Below, piece after piece: positions 26,794 to 33,467 of a stretch of 64,000 bases of DNA. The notes under the pieces are model-generated. The model did no database searches, was not told the origin of the DNA, and saw only the letters and a program-made list of their open reading frames with translations. The position numbers were made by a program, and so were the translations under genes. The stretch spans positions 62,598-126,597 of the forward strand of contig JAUJNT010000006.1 in NCBI GenBank assembly GCA_030448005.1, in the 5' to 3' direction. Position 1 is the first letter of the stretch. Each line of letters opens with the position of its first letter. The DNA comes from Thermoleophilaceae bacterium (GTDB lineage Bacteria > Actinomycetota > Thermoleophilia > Solirubrobacterales > Thermoleophilaceae).

Positions 26794-27020
26794 ATGGTGG
26801 ACCTGAACGAGGCGCTCGAGCGCGCACGGGCCGGCGGCCCCGGCGCCCAGCACGACAAGGCCTCGCAGCAGGTGCAGAGCATCGGCGACGAGCCAAAGCG
26901 CTCCGCCTACGTGGAGCGGCTGCGGGAGGAGTACACCGCGGAGATCGACATCCTGCACCTGGCATCGGAGATGGTGGCGGACGCCGTCATCCGGCTCGAG
27001 GACCTCAGGGTGAGCTTGAG
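26794..27020 (+). pseudogene. internally deleted remnant of an acyl-CoA carboxylase beta chain
   Basis: The reading begins like the N-terminus of a carboxyltransferase (EALERARAGGPGAQHDKA) and jumps straight to the family C-terminus: YVERLREEYTAEIDILHLAS then EMVADAVIRLEDLR, which in intact proteins is followed by a final short helix. About 430 residues between the two are missing in frame. Past about 27020 the frame runs into the antisense of greA and is not coding. The N-terminal match is weaker than the C-terminal one. Confidence 0.6.
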
Positions 27021-27095
27021 CGCCGCTTTGCTGTGTACGCCGGTAGCACGAGGGAGTGGCCTGCCAGGCGCAATCCGGTTACCCCGATCTGAGCC

Positions 27096-27575
27096 TTACG
27101 AGTGCTCGATGGCGGTGACGCGCACGGTGCGCGTGCCCGACGGCGTCTCGATGCTGCGGGTCTCGCCGGGCCTTGCGCCGGCCAGCCCCCTGCCGACCGG
27201 CGAGTCGATCGAGAGCGACCCGCCGGACGGGGTCGCCTCCGTTGCCGACACGAGCTTGAAGCGCATCTCCTTGCCGCTCTTCTCGTCGCGGTAGGTCACG
27301 GTGGAGCCCATGCCGGCCGGTTGCTCGCCCGCGGCGGCCTCCACGATCTCCGCGGAGCGCAGCTGATCGCGCATCCGCGCGATCTTTGCCTCGAGCATCG
27401 CTGCCTCCTCCTTGGCGGCGTGGTACTCGGCGTTCTCCTTCAGGTCGCCCCACTCGCGGGCGATTCCGATGCGCCCGGCGATCTCGCGCCGCCCCTCGCC
27501 CTCGAGGGCCTCGATGTCGACTCGCAGCTGCTCATGGGCGGCCGCGGTCATCCTCGTTGTGTCTCCAGCCGACAT
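27096..27575 (-). CDS. greA: transcription elongation factor GreA
   Basis: A 159-residue protein. The N-terminal coiled coil carries IAREWGDLKENAEYHAAKEE (near residue 40), whose acidic tip residues enter the RNA polymerase secondary channel and stimulate transcript cleavage. The C-terminal FKBP-like domain has SLSIDSPVGRGLAGARPGE. Length is typical for GreA. ATG 27575 precedes SAGDTTRMTAAAHEQLRVDI. It follows the glycoside-hydrolase-like gene's stop by 10 bp on the same strand side. Confidence 0.95.
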   Translation of the reverse strand: MSAGDTTRMTAAAHEQLRVDIEALEGEGRREIAGRIGIAREWGDLKENAEYHAAKEEAAMLEAKIARMRDQLRSAEIVEAAAGEQPAGMGSTVTYRDEKSGKEMRFKLVSATEATPSGGSLSIDSPVGRGLAGARPGETRSIETPSGTRTVRVTAIEHS

Positions 27576-27585
27576 TCGAGTGAGC

Positions 27586-28599
27586 TTAGCCTTGCTGGGA
27601 GATCGGCTTGCCGAGCGCCTCGAAGAACTCCCGGTAGGCCGGACGCGGCTTGCCTTCCACCGAGAGCAGCGCCGAGTCGAACAGGGCGTCGCCCCGCGCG
27701 GCGCGCCAGTGGTAGACATACATCCGCTTCAGCCGGGGCGAGACCCGGGGGAAGGCGCTCATCATGTAGCGCATGGCCCGTGTCTGACGGCTGATGGAAG
27801 GTCGCAGCCCGCTTCCGAAGAAGTGGATGGCACCGACCTCGGTGACCCACACGGGGCCGCGGGTCTTGCGCAGGAAGTCGCGCGTGTAGGTGGTCTGGGA
27901 CCGGTTGACGTCAGGGTGTGCCACCAGGCCCCAGATGTGGGGGCCGCGGCCGATGTGGCGCTTGAACTCGCGCAGCCACTGCGCCGAGTGGGCGCTGCCC
28001 TCCGCTCGAAAGTCGGCCGTGATCACCGTGCAGCGACCCCTCGTGCATTCCTCACGGGCCGCCCGGTAGAACTCCGCGGTACGGCGGGGATGGTTGCCGG
28101 TGGGCTGCGCGTCCGGGAAGTTGGCCTCGTCCCACGTGGAGAAGTAGCGCACCCACGGGTAGCGCGTGCGAAAGAGCCGGAAGTTGCGCCGGTAGGTGGC
28201 CACCGTCGGCAGGCGATGCTGCGACCGGTAGGAGCGATAGAAGGAGACCAGCGGCTCTATCCCCCGTCCTCGCGCCGTCTCGAACCAGGAATCTAGGTAG
28301 CGCAGGCGGATGCCGCCGCGGGCTATGTCGTCGTAGGGCACGAGCACCCGGACGCGCTTGATCTGCGCGCTCTCGAACCGGGGGTCGAGGAGGGTCTCGG
28401 GGCGATTGTCCGCCAGCCCTATCAGTGGGCCGCCCCTCAGCCCGGCGATCCGGATGCTCGGGGCGGGCAGGGGCGCGGCCACGGCCTGCTCGGCCTTCAC
28501 ACCGGATGCGGCGGAGTCCGCCGACCCGTCGGGTCGGGTGAGCACCCACGCGGCCGCCAGCACGGCCAGCAAGAGAAGTAGTGAGATACCCAGACGCAT
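27586..28599 (-). CDS. secreted glycoside-hydrolase-like TIM-barrel protein (paralogue 1)
   Basis: A 337-residue protein with an N-terminal signal anchor (MRLGISLLLLLAVLAAAWVL). The rest resembles clan GH-A barrels such as GH39: RVRVLVPYDDIARGG, GIEPLVSFYRSYRS, RYFSTWDEANFP (the N/D-E-A position of the acid/base Glu) and VWVTEVGAIHFFG (the nucleophile Glu region). Substrate unknown. It is clearly homologous to the gene at 50660-51658, sharing long identical blocks such as KRMYVYHWRAARGD. ATG 28599 was chosen as the start of the hydrophobic segment. Confidence 0.8.
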   Translation of the reverse strand: MRLGISLLLLLAVLAAAWVLTRPDGSADSAASGVKAEQAVAAPLPAPSIRIAGLRGGPLIGLADNRPETLLDPRFESAQIKRVRVLVPYDDIARGGIRLRYLDSWFETARGRGIEPLVSFYRSYRSQHRLPTVATYRRNFRLFRTRYPWVRYFSTWDEANFPDAQPTGNHPRRTAEFYRAAREECTRGRCTVITADFRAEGSAHSAQWLREFKRHIGRGPHIWGLVAHPDVNRSQTTYTRDFLRKTRGPVWVTEVGAIHFFGSGLRPSISRQTRAMRYMMSAFPRVSPRLKRMYVYHWRAARGDALFDSALLSVEGKPRPAYREFFEALGKPISQQG

Positions 28600-28718
28600 T
28601 GGTGGCGGCTCGAAGGGTAGCCCGCCTTCGGCGGCTGCACGGCGATGAACGAACCCACCTCTAGCGGCGCGCCGCCGCTGGTGCCGCAACGTCTTGGCCT
28701 ATAGTCGGGGACGCTTCT

Positions 28719-28801
28719 GCGGCGGTGGAGGAACGGCAGACTCGATGGCCTCAAAAGCCATTGCCCGAAAGGGCGTGTGGGTTCGAATCCCACCCGCCGC
28801 A
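28719..28801 (+). tRNA. tRNA-Leu (anticodon CAA)
   Basis: Acceptor GCGGCGG/CCGCCGC, long variable arm typical of class II tRNAs, T-loop GTTCGAATC and anticodon loop CTCAAAA giving CAA, reading UUG. The discriminator is A. CCA is not encoded. Confidence 0.95.
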
Positions 28802-28829
28802 TCCGACTCGGCCGCGGTGCCGGGGACCG

Positions 28830-29324
28830 CTAGGCGCGCGCGGGCTCGGGGCCGCTACCCGGTGAGTCAGAAGGAGGCCGTGGCGAGCCCTGGGGCACAT
28901 CGACCTCGACGTTCCACTTCTGTGCGAAACCCCTCATCGAGGCGAGCATCAGCATCAACTGCACCGGCACGAGGACCACTGTGAGCAGGCCGAGAATCGC
29001 CGGGTCGAGCGCCGGGTCGTTGAAGCCCTCCTTGTCACGGTCGAACCACGCGGGCCCTGCGACGGCCGCGATGACCGCGAAGAGCAACGCCAGCGCAGCG
29101 GCCACGGGCAGGACGCCGCGGTTCCAGCGCGAAACGTAGAAGGCCATCACCAGGTAGAGGAGGATGTAGCCGAAAGTCACCGGCTGAGCGCCTTGCAGCT
29201 CCGACCAGCCCCCCGCGGTGATCACCGCTATCAGCCCGGCGCTCACGAGCAGCAGGAGGATCACTGCAGCCTTCGTAACCCTCGAGGAGGCCTTCTCCCG
29301 GTTGGGATGCTCGACCTCGGCCAT
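28830..29324 (-). CDS. four-helix membrane protein of unknown function
   Basis: A 164-residue protein with four membrane helices (AVILLLLVSAGLIAVITAG, TFGYILLYLVMAFYV, VLPVAAALALLFAVIAAVAG, AILGLLTVVLVPVQLMLMLAS) and a cytoplasmic Pro/Ser-rich tail (RPPSDSPGSGPEPARA). I do not recognise a named family. Both termini should be inside. It sits between two leucine tRNA genes. Confidence 0.75.
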   Translation of the reverse strand: MAEVEHPNREKASSRVTKAAVILLLLVSAGLIAVITAGGWSELQGAQPVTFGYILLYLVMAFYVSRWNRGVLPVAAALALLFAVIAAVAGPAWFDRDKEGFNDPALDPAILGLLTVVLVPVQLMLMLASMRGFAQKWNVEVDVPQGSPRPPSDSPGSGPEPARA

Positions 29325-29374
29325 CCTCCTCCAAGTCTAATCTCCGGTGGGCGCACGGGGAGCGGTACTGCGAG

Positions 29375-29456
29375 TGCGGATGGAGGGACTCGAACCCCCA
29401 CGGCCAAGGCCACCGGCACCTAAAGCCGGCGCGTCTTCCAATTCCGCCACATCCGC
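29375..29456 (-). tRNA. tRNA-Leu (anticodon TAG)
   Basis: Minus strand: acceptor GCGGATG/CATCCGC, long variable arm, T-loop GTTCGAGTC and anticodon loop TTTAGGT giving TAG (reads CUA/CUN). Discriminator A. Confidence 0.95.
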
Positions 29457-29540
29457 GCGGCTGTCGGGACGATTGAAGCAGAGGTTCGGGGCGGCCGGCG
29501 GTCGCCTCTCCTTTGCTACGCCGGCCTGCGGCTTGACGAG

Positions 29541-29612
29541 CGGGGGAGCCGGGATTCGAACCCGGATTCACGGTTTTGGAGACCGCGCGCATCGCCATTA
29601 ACTCACTCCCCC
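29541..29612 (-). tRNA. tRNA-Trp (anticodon CCA)
   Basis: Minus strand: acceptor GGGGGAG/CTCCCCC, T-arm CCGGG-TTCGAAT-CCCGG, anticodon stem GCGGT/ACCGT with loop CTCCAAA giving CCA, discriminator G as usual for tRNA-Trp. The D-stem is weak (only two good pairs) although A14, G18-G19 and A21 positions are present. Confidence 0.85.
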
Positions 29613-29642
29613 GGGACCGGGCAACGATAGCGGCGAGCGGGC

Positions 29643-29912
29643 ATGGGCGTCCGAGACATAAGCAAACTTACGTTCGCCATGCGACGGAGCGTTAGGGAGT
29701 TCGACGAGGTTAAGGCGCTCTGCCTTGCCGGTCTTTCGGACTACGAGGTAGCCCGCCGTTGCGGCGTGCCCCGCTCCACGGTTCAAAGGTGGCGCGGCCT
29801 TGGGAAACGAAGCCTAGGTGCAGACCTGATCGACTGGGCCGCAGTATGGCCTTTGTCTCGAGGCGCTTGCTGGCGGGGCGAGCATGAGCCGACGTGGGGG
29901 CGTGCGCACTAG
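29643..29912 (+). pseudogene. truncated helix-turn-helix protein remnant
   Basis: An 89-residue reading. Residues about 17-50 (REFDEVKALCLAGLSDYEVA, RRCGVPRSTVQRWR) form a homeodomain-like helix-turn-helix. In actinobacteria this segment commonly heads LAGLIDADG-type homing endonuclease-like proteins, but here no endonuclease core follows and the tail looks non-coding. It is wedged between tRNA-Trp and tRNA-Gly, a common insertion spot. Confidence 0.5.
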
Positions 29913-29927
29913 AATCAGCAGAACCGC

Positions 29928-29998
29928 GCGGGCGTGGTGTAACGGTTGCACAAGAGCCTTCCAAGCTCTCGGTGCCGGTTCGAGTCCGGTCGCCCGCT
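29928..29998 (+). tRNA. tRNA-Gly (anticodon TCC)
   Basis: Acceptor GCGGGCG/CGCCCGC, D-arm TGGTGTAACGGTTGCA, anticodon stem AGAGC/GCTCT with loop CTTCCAA giving TCC, T-loop GTTCGAGTC, discriminator T. All standard. Confidence 0.95.
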
Positions 29999-30097
29999 CT
30001 AACGACGCGCCACCGTCACCTGCAACGAACGACGTTCCCGCGACAAGCGGTTGGAATCGAGATCGACGACCGTCGAGGGGCGCTAGGATGCGCGCTA

Positions 30098-30171
30098 CGG
30101 GGCGTGGCGCAGTCTGGTAGCGCACTCGGCTGGGGGCCGAGCGGTCGCTGGTTCAAATCCAGTCGCCCCGA
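30098..30171 (+). tRNA. tRNA-Pro (anticodon GGG), integration target
   Basis: Acceptor CGGGGCG/CGCCCCG, D-arm GGCGCAGTCTGGTAGCGCA, anticodon stem CTCGG/CCGAG with loop CTGGGGG giving GGG, T-arm GCTGG-TTCAAAT-CCAGT, discriminator A. Its last 55 nt plus two flanking bases recur at 47331-47387, so it is the attachment site of the adjoining element and has been kept intact at the left junction. Confidence 0.95.
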
Positions 30172-30173
30172 CT
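30117..30173 (+). repeat. attL core, 57 bp
   Basis: Identical to 47331-47387. It covers the tRNA-Pro sequence from the D-loop to two bases past the discriminator. Homology breaks at both sides of the block, which marks the crossover core. Confidence 0.9.
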
Positions 30174-30242
30174 AACGAAAAGCCTGCAAAACTCGCCTAT
30201 CGGTGGCAAGGATCTCGCGGGCGGGAAGGCAGATAGGATTCC

Positions 30243-30262
30243 AGCGCTCTAATAGCGCTCTA
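30243..30262 (+). promoter_or_regulatory. candidate integrase arm sites (left)
   Basis: AGCGCTCTA occurs at 30243-30251 and 30254-30262, spaced 11 bp, starting 70 bp inside the left core. The same 9-mer pair lies inside the right core. Their placement is that of integrase arm-type binding sites; binding is inferred. Confidence 0.55.
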
Positions 30263-30400
30263 TGTTCTGGGTCTGACGCGCGTCGCGATTGACTCGAAGC
30301 CGCCCTACTCCCACGATCTTCCGGTCGCCAGGCAGGAAGAGCGTCATCTCCCTTTCTGAACCGCGGAACCGATCGCGAACCAGATTCCTCGTTGTGGTCC

Positions 30401-30432
30401 AGGCGGTCGCGGGTTCGAGCCCCGTCGCTCAC
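30401..30432 (+). repeat. 3' fragment of another tRNA (att-like remnant)
   Basis: A T-arm (GCGGG-TTCGAGC-CCCGT) followed by an acceptor-like CGCTCACC is visible, without a matching 5' half. About 64 bp downstream lie two copies of AGGTGCCA. This mimics the core-plus-arm layout of the main att site, suggesting a scar of an older integration. Confidence 0.45.
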
Positions 30433-30495
30433 CCCTCAGAAGTGCCTGCAAACCCTGAGATTCGGTTCTCAGAGCACGCCGCCTTCCAGTAACCA

Positions 30496-30514
30496 AGGTG
30501 CCACTGAGGTGCCA
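30496..30514 (+). repeat. paired AGGTGCCA repeats
   Basis: AGGTGCCA at 30496-30503 and 30507-30514, spaced 11 bp, the same spacing as the AGCGCTCTA pair. They are candidate arm sites of a different, lost integrase. The rest of 30515-30787 shows no gene I can support. Confidence 0.4.
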
Positions 30515-30787
30515 ATTTTGAGAGCCCGGCTTCCCTCGGCATCCAAAATCGATCGCTCGCCCGGAGTAAGCGGGCGCCGATGCGGACAGGATGGTGGCAC
30601 TGGGCGCTGAGTGGCGCCTGGTGCTCGCCGGGGGCCGAGCTGCCACCGGCGGCGTCGGACGGCGGCGAGTCGACCGGTGAGCTGACCTTGACCGCCTACG
30701 GCGAGCTGGTGCTGGTCTTGAGGGGCCGCTTTCAGCGCCCGTGGGCGAGCAGCCGTTGCGACTGGACTCAGGTCTCGGACGGTGGTA

Positions 30788-31333
30788 CTACGGCGTAGCG
30801 TAGAAAAGGTGGCCGTCGCACTCGAGCATCCACGTGAGCTGCATGTCGACGGGGCCGGGGAGGGACATGCCCTCCAAGATCGTGAGCGGCTTGAGGCCAC
30901 CGGTGAGCTTTGGGGCGAGGGACAGGAAGAGCTCGTCGACGAGGCCCTCGGCAAGGAGGGCTCCGTTGAGGGTGGGTCCTCCCTCGCAGAGGATTGAGTG
31001 CACGCCGAATCGGGCGCGGAGCCGGCCGAGCATCGCGCGGAGGTCGAGCACTTCCCCTGCGGCGCGCAGGTAGCGCCGCCGCGCCGCCGCGCCGTCGATC
31101 TCGGCGTCCGAGGCGGTGAGCACCACGACCGTCGACTCGGGATCCCGGAGCAGCGGGACGGAATCGAGCGGAAGCTCGTCCGCGGTGCAGACCATGTTGA
31201 GCGCGACCTGCGGTCGGTCGTCCGGCGCGTCGCCCGCGGGCGCCAGGGCCTGGACGGCTTGGGCGGCGGTGACACTGGCCGGGTTGGGTAGCAAGCGCTG
31301 AAAGACCGCTGGCTGTCTGTCCGTGGCGGTCAT
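30788..31333 (-). CDS. RibD C-terminal-domain (DHFR-like) reductase with internal deletion
   Basis: A 181-residue protein of the RibD_C/dihydrofolate-reductase-like family. The core opens normally (RPQVALNMVCTAD) but then jumps to ELPLDSVPLLRDPESTVVVL, which in intact members lies about 65 residues later; the skipped part normally includes GAGTVRAERYGRL-type substrate and NADPH contacts. The second half (HSILCEGGPTLNGALLAEGL, LFLSLAPKLTGG) is intact. The deletion is in frame, so a stable but probably inactive or altered product could be made. It is the last gene of the folE-led operon. Confidence 0.7.
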   Translation of the reverse strand: MTATDRQPAVFQRLLPNPASVTAAQAVQALAPAGDAPDDRPQVALNMVCTADELPLDSVPLLRDPESTVVVLTASDAEIDGAAARRRYLRAAGEVLDLRAMLGRLRARFGVHSILCEGGPTLNGALLAEGLVDELFLSLAPKLTGGLKPLTILEGMSLPGPVDMQLTWMLECDGHLFYATP

Positions 31334-31364
31334 GCCTCGTGTCCGGGCTCGATCCGCCGGCTTC

Positions 31365-31928
31365 TCAACTGGAGTGGGGTCGGCGGCCCGAGACGGGTCG
31401 CGGGTTGCTGGGTTCGGCTTCGGGGAGAACTTCCGGGTCGCCACCGGTCGGCCGCAGCGCGTCGGTGACCGGGGTGTGCGGGCGCTTGAGGACGCGGACG
31501 CCGTATACGTAGGCGAGCGCACCGCCTACGAAGCCGCCGGCGGCGAGCACACCCTCGGCGGCCAGGCCGAGGATCACCGCGAGCGTCTTGACGTCGTCGT
31601 CGCGGTATCCGTCCATCTGGGCGCCCCACGTCAGCGCGAACAGGACCGTCGCAAGCACCATCGCGATCAGGTGCACGGTGGCCGTCGTGCGCACGGGCGT
31701 TCCCTTCGGCAGGGCCAGCCAGTCGAGCAGCCCGGTGAGCGCGGTCGGCACGGCGAGCAGCAGCCCGAACGAGATCGCCAGCAGCGACCCGTGGGCCATC
31801 TGCTCCTCCTCCACCCCGAGCGCGCCGAAGACGAGCATCACGACCCCGACGGTGTAGGCGCCGATGCTCGCGTCGGTCAGCGGCGGGTGTGAGGGCTTGC
31901 CGGGAAGGCCCTGTAGCAGGCGGCGCAT
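31365..31928 (-). CDS. DUF2231 membrane protein
   Basis: A 187-residue protein with four to five membrane helices. The N-terminus GKPSHPPLTDASIGAYTVGV matches the DUF2231 family opening (His-Pro motif), and GLLDWLALPKGTP and ATVHLIAMVLATVLF follow in the expected order. Some relatives carry haem or Rieske partners. It begins 9 bp after the Ddn-like gene and precedes the RibD-like gene, consistent with cotranscription. Function unknown, possibly membrane redox. Confidence 0.8.
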   Translation of the reverse strand: MRRLLQGLPGKPSHPPLTDASIGAYTVGVVMLVFGALGVEEEQMAHGSLLAISFGLLLAVPTALTGLLDWLALPKGTPVRTTATVHLIAMVLATVLFALTWGAQMDGYRDDDVKTLAVILGLAAEGVLAAGGFVGGALAYVYGVRVLKRPHTPVTDALRPTGGDPEVLPEAEPSNPRPVSGRRPHSS

Positions 31929-31937
31929 CTTCTCCTC

Positions 31938-32342
31938 CTAGTGGTCCAGGTCCACGCGGACGGTCAGTAGCTCGGTGCCCATCAGACGGACGACGGCCGC
32001 GTTGAAGCGCAGCCCGATCTTTCGCTGGCGCTCTCGCGCGTCGTCGTCGGCAAGCACGTGCGCGGTGCCCGACCGCCACCTGCGCCGGACCTTAACGCGC
32101 ACGCGCCGGTCGGCCTCGATGTTCCGCACGTAGTGCGCTCGGCGGCCATGCTCGGCGACCAGCCAGAAGGTGTCGCCGTCGAGCCCGTTGCCGACCGGCG
32201 TGCGCCGGGGCTCACCGGACCGGCGGCCGGTTGTCTCGAGGATCGCGTAGCTCGGCGGCGCAAGCTCGACCGTGACGGCTGCCTTGACGACCGGGTTGAC
32301 GAGGTACCTGCCGAGGGCGGTCGTGAAGCGGCGCTTGGTCAT
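31938..32342 (-). CDS. Ddn-family F420H2-dependent oxidoreductase
   Basis: A 134-residue split-beta-barrel protein of the nitroreductase/quinone reductase family that uses F420H2. Typical features: ILETTGRRSGEPRRTPVGN near residue 33, DTFWLVAEHGRRAHYVRNIEAD (F420 phosphate contacts) and VKVRRRWRSGTAHVL. The host makes F420, so the cofactor is available. It overlaps the transaldolase stop by 4 bp, indicating translational coupling. The substrate is unknown; family members reduce quinones. Confidence 0.85.
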   Translation of the reverse strand: MTKRRFTTALGRYLVNPVVKAAVTVELAPPSYAILETTGRRSGEPRRTPVGNGLDGDTFWLVAEHGRRAHYVRNIEADRRVRVKVRRRWRSGTAHVLADDDARERQRKIGLRFNAAVVRLMGTELLTVRVDLDH

Positions 32343-33457
32343 CGGTCCCCCTGCCCGGCCGCCCCGGCAACACTCGGCCCGGTGAGCTTCGACTCGATGC
32401 AGTCGAGGAGCTGGCGGTATGAGTCGCAGAAGGCGCTGATGCCATCGCGCTCGAGCTCCGCCGTTATCGCCCGCAGGTCAAGGCCCGCCTCGGCGGCGGC
32501 GGCGAGCGTGCGCTCGGCGGCGGCGAGGTCGGTGTCGAGGGCCCGCGCGATGTTGCCGTGGTCGGCGAAGGCCCTCAGTGTCTGCTCGGGCATCGTATTG
32601 ATCACTCCCGGGGCGATCAGCTCCTCGACGTAGAGCACGTCGGGATAGTGTGGGTCCTTCGTGCCGGTGCTCGCCCACAGGGGCCGCTGCGCCGCGGCGC
32701 CGCGGCGGCGCAGGGCCTCCCAGCGCTCGCGCGAGAACCGCGCCAGGTAGCGGCCGTAGGCGCGGTGAGCGTTGGCCACCGCGATCTTGCCGCGCAGCGG
32801 CGAGTCGGCGGCAAGGAGAGCGTCTGCCTTGGCGTCGACCCGTGAGACGAAGAAGGAAGCCACGGACGCGATCCCGCCGAGCGTCTCGCCGCCAGTCGCC
32901 CGCCGCTCGAGCCCGGCGAGGTAGGCCTCGATCACCTCCTCGTAGCGCTCGCCGGAGAAGAGCAGCGTGACGTTGATGTTGACCCCGCGCGCGGTCAGCT
33001 CTTCGATCGCCGGCACCCCGGCGGCGGTGGCCGGCACCTTGATCATCACGTTCGGGAGTGCGAGCCTGCCCCACAGCTCGAGGGCCTGGGCGATCGTGCC
33101 CTCGGTGTCCTCGGCCAGGTCGGGCGTGCACTCGAACGACACGAAGCCGTCCTTGCCTTCGGTCGCGTCGTAGATCGGGCGCAGCAGCCGAGCGGCGCGG
33201 GCGATGTCCTCGAGCCCGAGCTCGAAGAACAGCTCCTGCGGGTCCCGCACGCCGCGGCTGAGTGCCGCCTGCAGCTGCTCGTCGTAGCGGTCTGAGCCGG
33301 TGATCGCCTTCGCGAAGATCGTCGGGTTCGACGTCGCGCCGGTGACCGCGTCCTCGCGCACGAGGCGCTCGAACTCGCCGCTCTCGAGCAGCGGGCGCGA
33401 GAGCGTGTCGAGCCAGATCGAGACGCCGGCGTCGTGTAGTCGCGCTAGTCGGTTCAT
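32339..33457 (-). CDS. tal: transaldolase
   Basis: A 372-residue actinobacterial-type transaldolase of the pentose phosphate pathway. Marks: GVSIWLDTLSRPLLESGEF, GATSNPTIFAKAI (Asp/Asn region), NVMIKVPATAAGVPAIEEL with the Schiff-base Lys, and GVNINVTLLFS. Full length. Having this housekeeping enzyme on a mobile element beside folE and redox genes is unusual and suggests NADPH or erythrose-phosphate supply during stress, which is inference. It begins 10 bp after the FAD/Rieske gene. Confidence 0.93.
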   Translation of the reverse strand: MNRLARLHDAGVSIWLDTLSRPLLESGEFERLVREDAVTGATSNPTIFAKAITGSDRYDEQLQAALSRGVRDPQELFFELGLEDIARAARLLRPIYDATEGKDGFVSFECTPDLAEDTEGTIAQALELWGRLALPNVMIKVPATAAGVPAIEELTARGVNINVTLLFSGERYEEVIEAYLAGLERRATGGETLGGIASVASFFVSRVDAKADALLAADSPLRGKIAVANAHRAYGRYLARFSRERWEALRRRGAAAQRPLWASTGTKDPHYPDVLYVEELIAPGVINTMPEQTLRAFADHGNIARALDTDLAAAERTLAAAAEAGLDLRAITAELERDGISAFCDSYRQLLDCIESKLTGPSVAGAAGQGDR

Positions 33458-33467
33458 CTGCGTCTCC

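Noticed and set aside
30532..30798. Short plus-strand frame in the left end of the element (72 codons at 30580-30798)
   Set aside because: No ribosome site, no family similarity and overlap with the end of the RibD-like gene.
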